NCBI GenBank assembly: GCA_021296165.1
Contig: JAGWAW010000040.1
Span: 1-10,016, forward strand
DNA: 10,016 nt
From: Nitrosopumilaceae archaeon
Lineage (GTDB): Archaea > Thermoproteota > Nitrososphaeria > Nitrososphaerales > Nitrosopumilaceae
Reading direction: 5' to 3'
Shown in pieces: positions 1 to 5,524 of this stretch (position 1 is the stretch's first letter; each line of letters begins with the position of its first letter). A model generated the notes under the pieces. It was given only the letters and a program-made list of their open reading frames with translations. It made no database searches and was not told where the DNA came from. Made by a program: the position numbers and the translations under genes.

Positions 1-284
1 GACTCATCCTCTGCCAGTACCAGACATTCCACTGCGGCCATACCCTTGCACCCCTTCCCCGTCGTATGGTAGGCGCACCCGCAGGTGGACCTGCCGCAGG
101 CAAGCGACACCCTGTACCACCTGCCCTCCACACCTTGGGATGCCGCATCCCATATGTTCCCGGTCAGGGCCCTGACCTGGCCCTCGGCGTAGATCCTGCG
201 TTCGCGGCGCGTGATGGCCTGCCCTGATGTCCTGGCCCTTCGTGGCTTTCTGGGTGCCCTGTCCTTCTGTTTCTTGCGTGCCAT
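1..284 (-). CDS. IS transposase, N-terminal part with SWIM-like zinc motif (partial at window edge)
   Basis: The minus strand is open from ATG at 284 (or the in-frame ATG at 293) to the window edge, about 94 codons. A basic N-terminus (MARKKQKDR...) is followed by a segment with WYRVSLACG and then CGCAYH...GCKG, about residues 69-90. This resembles the CxC...CxH SWIM-type zinc motif at the N-terminus of many thaumarchaeal DDE transposases; the catalytic domain would lie outside the window. The last metal ligand appears replaced: CKG where CKH is expected. I prefer the start at 284 because the decayed copy at the right end keeps only that ATG, and in both copies a TTTAAG box (TATA-like on the minus strand) is centred 26-27 nt upstream. 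A longer overlapping open frame from 342 is a shadow in another frame. Family assignment is by pattern only; another SWIM-containing protein is possible. Confidence 0.6.
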   Translation of the reverse strand, partial: MARKKQKDRAPRKPRRARTSGQAITRRERRIYAEGQVRALTGNIWDAASQGVEGRWYRVSLACGRSTCGCAYHTTGKGCKGMAAVECLVLAEDE

Positions 285-317
285 GCCTGCCATGATCCGA
301 AGGTCTGTTTAAGATCC
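270..317. repeat. Left copy of a diverged repeat (transposase promoter and first codons)
   Basis: This stretch matches 9843-9890 at 38 of 48 positions by eye with no gaps. It covers the TATA-like box, the spacer and the first codons of the transposase. Weaker similarity continues outward on both sides (for example GCGCGTGAT near 203-211 and around 9798, and a TTGCGG motif near 349 and 9918). Both copies face the same way. Confidence 0.7.
308..313 (-). promoter_or_regulatory. TATA-like box of the left transposase
   Basis: CTTAAA on the minus strand is centred about 26.5 nt upstream of the ATG at 284, a spacing that fits a leaderless archaeal transcript. The same hexamer at the same distance occurs in the decayed copy at 9881-9886, which supports its being functional sequence of the element. 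Confidence 0.5.
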
Positions 318-375
318 TAGACGCACTTTTCCTACCAATCACCCGGCATTGCGGGAGGAACCGCCCCGCACACTG

Positions 376-381
376 TTTAAA
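376..381 (+). promoter_or_regulatory. TATA-like box of thiC
   Basis: TTTAAA is centred about 27.5 nt before the ATG at 406, the spacing expected if thiC mRNA starts at or next to its start codon. It lies downstream of the alternative TTG start at 349, which argues against that start. No TPP riboswitch signature was seen between 285 and 405. Confidence 0.6.
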
Positions 382-405
382 TCAGGCGGCACCCAGTCAC
401 ATTGC

Positions 406-1716
406 ATGACCCAGATGACCGAGGCCCGCGCCGGCCGCATCACCGAGCAGATGAAGCAGGTGGCTCAGGACGAGGACGTCGAGACGCAATGGCTGGCCAG
501 GCGCATGGCCTCCGGCTCTATCATAATCCCATCCAACGACGCGCGTCCCCAGACAATCCACAACGTGGGTATAGGCCGTGGTCTAAAGACCAAAGTGAAC
601 GTCAACATAGGCACCTCCACCCTCCACGATGATCTGGACGAGGAGATCCTCAAGGCGCATACCGCCGTCAAGTATCATGCCGACACCATCATGGACCTGA
701 GCGACGGTGGAGATGTGGGGCACATACGCCGCACGCTGCTGGCCGAGGCGCCCATCACGTTCGGGACGGTCCCCATATACGAAGCCTACAACTATGCCAT
801 CAAAAAGTACCGCAGCCCCATGGCACTTACCGAGGATGACTTTCTGAACGCCTTTGAGAACAACGCCCGGGACGGCGTCGACTATACCACCATACACTGC
901 GGCATAACCAAGGATATCGCCCGGCAGATAATGGATGTCAAGCGGCATGCGGGGGTGGTCAGCAAGGGGGGGACCATAACGGCTGCCTGGATGCTGCACC
1001 ACGACAAGGAGAACCCATACTACTCCAACTACGACTATCTGATGGAGGTGGCCGCCAAGTACGACGTCACCTTCAGTCTGGGCGACGCGCTGCGGCCCGG
1101 CTCCATTCTCGACTCGCATGACACGCTGCAGGTGCAGGAGATGATCAACGTTGCCAAGCTGACGCGGCGCGCCCACCAGAAGGGCATACAGGTGATGGTG
1201 GAGGGGCCAGGCCACGTACCACTGAACGAAGTAGCCGCCAACGTCCGCCTGGCCAAATCCATGATAGGTGACGTTCCATACTATGTGCTGGGGCCACTGG
1301 TCACCGACGTGGCCTCTGGGCACGATCACATAGCCAGCGCCATCGGCGCGGCCGTCTCCGCCGCCGAGGGGGTGGACCTGCTCTGCTACCTGACGCCCTC
1401 CGAGCACTTGGCCCTGCCCGACGCCGCCGAGGTGAAAGATGGGCTCATAGCGTACCGCATAGCGGCGCACGCCGCCGATCTGGTAAAGATACGGGACAAG
1501 GCCATAAAATGGGACATGGCGATGAGCCAGGCGCGCCGCACCCTGGACTGGGAGATGCAGCTGGCACTATCCATCGACCCTGAAAAGGCCGCCCGCATAC
1601 ACTCCCGCACCGGCCAGCACCCGGGGAACAATGTTCCCTGCACGATGTGCGGCGGGGCCTGCGTCTATGTCATGCTGCCCGGCCAGCGCGCCTACTCCTC
1701 CGAGCAGGCAGAATAG
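406..1716 (+). CDS. thiC: Phosphomethylpyrimidine synthase ThiC
   Basis: ThiC is a radical-SAM-like enzyme that rearranges aminoimidazole ribotide into the hydroxymethylpyrimidine phosphate of thiamine. The 436-residue product shows family motifs in order: NVNIGTS, IMDLSDGGD, IHCGIT, GDALRPG, EGPGHVP (about 266-272), GPLVTD...GHDHI (about 299-309), and the C-terminal cluster motif CTMCGGAC (Cys412, 415, 419) that should bind the 4Fe-4S cluster. The spacing is CX2CX3C; bacterial and plant ThiC have CX2CX4C, and the short form seems normal for archaea. The GHDHI segment has His where GYDHI is usual. The ATG at 406 is chosen because of the TATA-like box at 376-381 and because the family-like N-terminus begins there; a second ATG is at 415. 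The gene stands alone on the plus strand, and its last 150 nt overlap the convergent NUDIX gene. Recognition of the family is very secure. Confidence 0.96.
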   Translation: MTQMTEARAGRITEQMKQVAQDEDVETQWLARRMASGSIIIPSNDARPQTIHNVGIGRGLKTKVNVNIGTSTLHDDLDEEILKAHTAVKYHADTIMDLSDGGDVGHIRRTLLAEAPITFGTVPIYEAYNYAIKKYRSPMALTEDDFLNAFENNARDGVDYTTIHCGITKDIARQIMDVKRHAGVVSKGGTITAAWMLHHDKENPYYSNYDYLMEVAAKYDVTFSLGDALRPGSILDSHDTLQVQEMINVAKLTRRAHQKGIQVMVEGPGHVPLNEVAANVRLAKSMIGDVPYYVLGPLVTDVASGHDHIASAIGAAVSAAEGVDLLCYLTPSEHLALPDAAEVKDGLIAYRIAAHAADLVKIRDKAIKWDMAMSQARRTLDWEMQLALSIDPEKAARIHSRTGQHPGNNVPCTMCGGACVYVMLPGQRAYSSEQAE

Positions 1717-2073
1717 CATTCCGCCCAAGTGCGGGACTGTCCTGTATCGAACCATGTCGGTGGGCCGTATCCACGCATACCGGTCGTTCTCCCAGTTAAG
1801 CCGCACCGCCGTGTCGTGCGCCCCGAAGAGGAACGGGTGCACCAGTATGTTGTGGTGTGGTATTGCCACCGGGGCGCACGACGCCAAGGGTCGCACGTTA
1901 TCCATGCCGGTCTCCTCGTATATCTCTGTGCGAGCCCTCTCCAGTATGTCCTCGGAGCCTTCCACCACCCCACTGACGGCCGCCCACAGTCCGGGCATGC
2001 TCCTCATGAGGCGGCTGCGCCGCAGCAGCAGCACCCGCCCGTTGCGGTACACAAAGGCGGTGGCGGCGCGCAT
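1567..2073 (-). CDS. NUDIX hydrolase
   Basis: This 168-residue protein belongs to the NUDIX family, which cleaves nucleoside diphosphates linked to another moiety. The Nudix box spans residues 35-57 (G35, E41, E50, E53, E54, G56, M57) and fits GX5EX7REUXEEXGU except that the Arg of RE is Thr49. The core domain seems to finish near residue 124. The remaining 44 or so residues are encoded antisense to the last 150 nt of thiC, with a Gly/Ala-rich composition I do not recognise. Its ATG overlaps the tyrA stop by one base (TGATG), so translation is probably coupled. It is last in the aromatic operon. The substrate cannot be read from the sequence; a role in cleaning up damaged nucleotides or in cofactor metabolism is only a guess. 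Confidence 0.88.
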   Translation of the reverse strand: MRAATAFVYRNGRVLLLRRSRLMRSMPGLWAAVSGVVEGSEDILERARTEIYEETGMDNVRPLASCAPVAIPHHNILVHPFLFGAHDTAVRLNWENDRYAWIRPTDMVRYRTVPHLGGMLFCLLGGVGALAGQHDIDAGPAAHRAGNIVPRVLAGAGVYAGGLFRVDG

Positions 2074-2921
2074 CAGTCTATGGAGCTGGCCATCCTTATC
2101 ATCTTCTTGTAGGATGCGTTCAGGTCGGAGCTCTCCTCCAGCCTCTCCCGGCAGGCGCGCACGTACGCCAGCACATCCTCGGTCTTGGACTCCTGTATGG
2201 CAGTCAGCAGCCGGCCTATGTCCTTCCAGAGATCCTCTGCGTGCCTTCTCATGTCGGGGTTGGATATTATGGTCTCGATTAGGTCCGGAGATTCGGACAT
2301 GATGCCCTCGGCCAGCGTCCTTTGTATCTTGTAGGTGGGGCCGGACATCTTCTCGGTGAGCTGGCTGCGGCTGGTCTTGGATGTGACGCTGGCAAAGCAC
2401 AGGTTGATCAGATGAGGCAGCCCCAGTATGGTGGCTATCTTTTTGTCGTGCTCGGCAGCATCTATGGTGACGAAGTTGGCCCCCGGAAAGAGCTTCTTGG
2501 ACACTGCCAGCTCCGTCTTGGCGTCCCGGACGGGTATGGATATGATGTTCCGCTTTTTGAGGCTGCGTATGCCCGGGCCGAACATGGGGTGTGTGCATAG
2601 GGGGTTTATCTTGGCGGGTATGCGGGAGAGGGAGCTTATCACCTTTGACTTCTCCGAGGATATGTCTATGAGGTACGCTCCCCGCTTCATCTCCTTTGCT
2701 ATGAGTCGGATTATCTCGGGTGTCCTCCGGGTGGGTGTGCACAGCAGCACATAGTCGGCCCGAAGTATTCCGCTCACCAGCGAGGATGCCACCTCAACAC
2801 CCTTGGAATCGACGTCGGCCTCGGTGTCAAAACCAGTCACGGCGTATCCGGCGTCCACGAAATACTTTGAGAACCACCTGCCCATGTGGCCGCCGGCTCC
2901 GATGACGGTTACCTTTTCCAT
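2073..2921 (-). CDS. tyrA: Prephenate dehydrogenase TyrA
   Basis: A 282-residue protein expected to oxidise and decarboxylate prephenate to 4-hydroxyphenylpyruvate, the precursor of tyrosine. An N-terminal Rossmann fold carries GAGGHMG (residues 8-14). Asp32 at the end of the second strand suggests NAD rather than NADP. LLCTP lies near 59-63, and THPMFGPG holds the putative catalytic His111. AEHDKK (His158) and LPHL (His170) match the helical dimerisation and active-site region of TyrA. The length is typical of a single-domain enzyme; no ACT domain is present, so feedback control within this chain is not evident. The start codon lies 13 nt inside the end of the upstream aminotransferase gene and the stop overlaps the NUDIX start. 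The neighbours make and use prephenate, which supports tyrosine synthesis over an arogenate-specific variant, though the latter is not excluded. Confidence 0.92.
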   Translation of the reverse strand: MEKVTVIGAGGHMGRWFSKYFVDAGYAVTGFDTEADVDSKGVEVASSLVSGILRADYVLLCTPTRRTPEIIRLIAKEMKRGAYLIDISSEKSKVISSLSRIPAKINPLCTHPMFGPGIRSLKKRNIISIPVRDAKTELAVSKKLFPGANFVTIDAAEHDKKIATILGLPHLINLCFASVTSKTSRSQLTEKMSGPTYKIQRTLAEGIMSESPDLIETIISNPDMRRHAEDLWKDIGRLLTAIQESKTEDVLAYVRACRERLEESSDLNASYKKMIRMASSID

Positions 2922-4291
2922 GTGTGTTCTCTCACTACGTCATGCAGTATATTCATTCCGCTTTCAACTTGGCCCGTTCCGGCAGATATCCTCACAAACT
3001 CCGGATAGTGGCCGAATCCGGATCCCGGCGCCAGGGCCAGTCCCCTCTCCAGGCATCTCTCCACCACGTCCATGCCGTCAGCCCCCGGCACGCGGGCAAA
3101 GACGTACATGGCGCCGTCCGGCTCCACAAACTCCAGTCCGGCCCGCCTGGCAACTTTCGATATTATTCCCAGCCTCTCCCGCATGGTCTTCACGTTCGGG
3201 GCTGTGTCGTACCGGAGGGACTTGAGGGCGGCATACTGTATGACGCCGGCCACCCCGGTCAGGCAGAGTGCCGAGGCGGCCGTCATCCTCCGTATGATGT
3301 CGGGGGCGGCGGCCGCGTATCCTATTCGAAGGCCCATCAGGGCGTGGGATTTTGAGAACGACTGGGTTATGATGCTCTTGGGGTATGCGTACTCCAGCAC
3401 ACTGCAGTAATTCCCCCGCATGGTGTAGTCGCGGTATATCTCGTCGCTGAGAACGTACAGGTCGCGGCGGGCGGCAAAGTCCATTATGTCGTCCAGCAGC
3501 CGCCGGGGGAGTATCTTGCCGGTGGGGTTGGACGGGTACGACAGGACAATCATCTTGGTCTGGGGCGTCGCGGCCCTCTCCAGATCCTCCATGGATGGCT
3601 CCCAACCGCTCTCCAGAGTGGTGCGTATGATGCGGGGCTTGACGCCGTGGTATATGGCCGCCTCTCGGTATGCGGGCCAGGTCGGCTCGATCAGCATGAT
3701 CTCGTCGCCGGGGTGGAGGAGCGTGGTTATTCCGGCAAAGACCGCAAAGCGGGCCCCCGGGGTCACCATTATCCCCTCTCCAGACGATGCCACGCCGTAC
3801 CTGCGGCGTATGTCCTCGGCCAAGGCGTCCCGCAGCCGGGCGTCGCCGGCCGGCAGGCCGTACTTGGTGTGCCCGGCGCTGAAGCCCTCCAACAGCGCCC
3901 GGCCGGCCGCCTGGGGGGGCTCAAAGTCCGGCTCGCCCACCTCCATGTGTATTATGGCGCGGCCCTCCCTCTCCATGGCCTTGGCCCGGGCGAATATGGC
4001 CAGGTGTGTGGGACTGTCCTTCGACTGCAACATGGCAGACTTGTTCAGCAGGCGGTTCAGGAAGCGCACGGCCACGTCCTGGGCAATGCCCTCCTGGTCG
4101 GCGGTCTTCATCGCCATCTTTCGAATCTCATCTTCGCGGGACTCGTCTATGATCGGTATGTTATGCAACCGCTTCAGATCCCCTATGCTCGTTGATGTGT
4201 CGATACGCTCCTTTAGCAGCCGTATCATAGATACGGTGATCTCGTCCATACGCCGGCGCAGCTCCTCCATGCGATCTGTCGCGCTGCTCAT
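2909..4291 (-). CDS. Chorismate mutase (AroQ)-class I aminotransferase fusion
   Basis: A 460-residue bifunctional enzyme. Residues 1-91 are an AroQ helical chorismate mutase (chorismate to prephenate). Arg12, Arg29, Lys40, Asp49, Arg52, Glu53, Ser85 and Gln89 each match the E. coli P-protein mutase site with a constant one-residue offset, so the mutase looks intact. Residues about 95-460 are a class I PLP aminotransferase: EVGEPDF near the start, YPSNPTG (252-258), SDEIY with Asp283 and Tyr286, SFSKSH with the PLP Lys314, and FVRIS with the substrate-carboxylate Arg434. The likely role is amination of 4-hydroxyphenylpyruvate or phenylpyruvate; aspartate specificity is possible. The ATG at 4291 is chosen because it overlaps the aroC stop as ATGA; an extension to 4390 would run inside aroC and precede the mutase domain. 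The gene sits between aroC and tyrA, so one chain carries the enzymes acting on both sides of TyrA. Confidence 0.92.
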   Translation of the reverse strand: MSSATDRMEELRRRMDEITVSMIRLLKERIDTSTSIGDLKRLHNIPIIDESREDEIRKMAMKTADQEGIAQDVAVRFLNRLLNKSAMLQSKDSPTHLAIFARAKAMEREGRAIIHMEVGEPDFEPPQAAGRALLEGFSAGHTKYGLPAGDARLRDALAEDIRRRYGVASSGEGIMVTPGARFAVFAGITTLLHPGDEIMLIEPTWPAYREAAIYHGVKPRIIRTTLESGWEPSMEDLERAATPQTKMIVLSYPSNPTGKILPRRLLDDIMDFAARRDLYVLSDEIYRDYTMRGNYCSVLEYAYPKSIITQSFSKSHALMGLRIGYAAAAPDIIRRMTAASALCLTGVAGVIQYAALKSLRYDTAPNVKTMRERLGIISKVARRAGLEFVEPDGAMYVFARVPGADGMDVVERCLERGLALAPGSGFGHYPEFVRISAGTGQVESGMNILHDVVREHTWKR

Positions 4292-5382
4292 AGTATCACC
4301 GGCCCAATCATACCCAGCAGTATGGCGTGGTCGGCCATCACCATGGCCATCATGGCGTCCACCACTGGGGGCGCCCTGGGCACCACGCATGGGTCGTGCC
4401 GTCCCCGGACACGCAGGGTGGTGCCTGACATGGTGCGGGTGTCCACCGACCTTTGCGATATGGCTATGGATGAGGCCGGCTTGAAGGCCACCCTCATCGT
4501 GACGTCCATCCCGGTGGATAGCCCGCCCAGTATGCCGCCGGAGTTGTTGGACGTGGTGCGCACGGTTCCGTCCTGTATGGTGTAGGGATCGTTGTTTGTG
4601 GATCCCCGGCTACGCGCCCCCGCAAACCCCGAGCCGAACTCCACTCCCTTGACCGAGGGTATGGAGAATGCAGCCGCGGCCAGGTCTGACTCCAGCGAGT
4701 TGTATATGGGCTCGCCCAAGCCTGGGGGGACCCCCAACGCCACCGACTGTATCGTGCCGCCCAGCGTGTCGCCGCTTCCCCGGGCCCGCACTATCTCGTC
4801 CCTCATGTCGGCGGCCGCCTCCGTGTCGGGACAGCGGACGTCGTTGCCGTATATCGAGTCCTCGGAGGGCATGCCGTCTATGTGCGCGTCGACGCCTCCG
4901 ATGGACACCGTATATGAGGCGATGCGGATGCCCATACACCGGTCCAGCAGCTTGCGGGCTATTGCACCTGCCATGACTTGGGTGGCCGTCAGCCTGCCCG
5001 AGAAGATGCCGCCGCCGCGCGGATCGTTGTGGCCGCCGTACCTTATGCCGGCGGGGTAGTCCGAGTGGCCGGGACGGGGTACGTGCTTCAAGTCGTCGTA
5101 GTCAGACGATCGCTGGTCGGAGTTGCGAATGGTCATGGCGATGGGGGCTCCGGTGGTCTTGCCCCGGTACGTGCCGGTGAGTATCTCCACCCTGTCAGTC
5201 TCCTTCCTCTGGGTGGTTATGGACGACTGGCCGGGCCGCCGCTTGTCCAGCATGGGCTGTATGTCGGACTCGGAGATCTCCAGGCCCGCGGGGCACCCTG
5301 TCAGGAGCGCCCCTACGCACCCTCCGTGGCTCTCGCCAAAACTGGTCAGGACCAGACGGTGGCCCATGGAGGCTCCGATCAC
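4288..5382 (-). CDS. aroC: Chorismate synthase AroC
   Basis: A 364-residue enzyme that eliminates phosphate from 5-enolpyruvylshikimate 3-phosphate to give chorismate, using reduced FMN. The first signature GESHGG (residues 16-21, His19) and RPGHSD (His106) carry the two invariant histidines. RGGG is followed by FSGRLTA where many bacterial enzymes have SSARETA; this FSGRLT variant also occurs in other lineages. The C-terminal FSGRL-type core continues with STNNDPY, SGGILGGLSTG and FKPASSI. The start is a GTG at 5382: its product aligns MIGASMGHR with the usual M-GNSFG N-terminus, and a TATA-like box lies 26-27 nt upstream. The in-frame ATG at 5367 would delete that conserved end. It is the first gene of the four-gene minus-strand operon and overlaps the next gene by 4 nt. 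Confidence 0.95.
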   Translation of the reverse strand: MIGASMGHRLVLTSFGESHGGCVGALLTGCPAGLEISESDIQPMLDKRRPGQSSITTQRKETDRVEILTGTYRGKTTGAPIAMTIRNSDQRSSDYDDLKHVPRPGHSDYPAGIRYGGHNDPRGGGIFSGRLTATQVMAGAIARKLLDRCMGIRIASYTVSIGGVDAHIDGMPSEDSIYGNDVRCPDTEAAADMRDEIVRARGSGDTLGGTIQSVALGVPPGLGEPIYNSLESDLAAAAFSIPSVKGVEFGSGFAGARSRGSTNNDPYTIQDGTVRTTSNNSGGILGGLSTGMDVTMRVAFKPASSIAISQRSVDTRTMSGTTLRVRGRHDPCVVPRAPPVVDAMMAMVMADHAILLGMIGPVIL

Positions 5383-5405
5383 GCGCAGCGTAGTGCATGG
5401 TATGC

Positions 5406-5411
5406 TTATAA
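5406..5411 (-). promoter_or_regulatory. TATA-like box of the aroC operon
   Basis: TTATAA, in an AT-rich patch, is centred about 26.5 nt upstream of the GTG start at 5382. It is the only clear promoter for the four overlapping minus-strand genes, so one polycistronic mRNA is likely. Confidence 0.6.
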
Positions 5412-5495
5412 TTGCTTATTACATTCCTTGGCCCTTAGCCGTCCGCCACGATTGCACGGGCGGCATGCGGCCGTGCCGGCAACCGCCAAATTCCG

Positions 5496-5502
5496 ATTAA
5501 AT
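5496..5502 (+). promoter_or_regulatory. TATA-like box of the binding-protein gene
   Basis: ATTAAAT is centred about 26 nt before the ATG at 5525, consistent with a leaderless transcript and with that ATG as the start. The ATG at 5512 is out of frame. Confidence 0.55.
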
Positions 5503-5524
5503 ACGGATTGTATGAGGACATGCC

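Larger units (their letters stand above)
5383..5524. promoter_or_regulatory. Divergent intergenic region between aroC operon and binding-protein gene
   Basis: This 142-bp gap holds both start regions: a TATA-like box for aroC (5406-5411) and one for the binding-protein gene (5496-5502). Between them, 5454-5476 is an imperfect palindrome with six-base arms (GCACGG and CCGTGC) around a GCATGC core. It could be an operator shared by both genes or a chance GC-rich hairpin. The rest shows nothing recognisable. Confidence 0.45.

Noticed and set aside
4..342. Minus-strand 112-codon open frame
   Set aside because: It is out of frame with the SWIM-motif transposase frame on the same strand, has no recognisable motif and runs through the TATA-like box.
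349..405. Extending thiC to a TTG start
   Set aside because: The extra 19 residues include the TATA-like box and do not resemble a ThiC N-terminus.
285..405. TPP riboswitch before thiC
   Set aside because: No THI-box-like conserved segments were found, and the TATA-like box at 376-381 leaves no room for a leader RNA.
583..1470. Long minus-strand open frame inside thiC
   Set aside because: Antisense to a clearly real gene, no domain, explained by GC-rich codon usage.
4292..4390. Extending the mutase-aminotransferase fusion upstream
   Set aside because: The extra 33 residues lie inside aroC and read like a shadow; the ATGA overlap gives a normal start directly before the AroQ domain.
3486..4484. 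332-codon plus-strand open frame opposite the fusion gene and aroC
   Set aside because: Spans the junction of two well-supported genes on the other strand, is serine/arginine-rich and lacks any motif.
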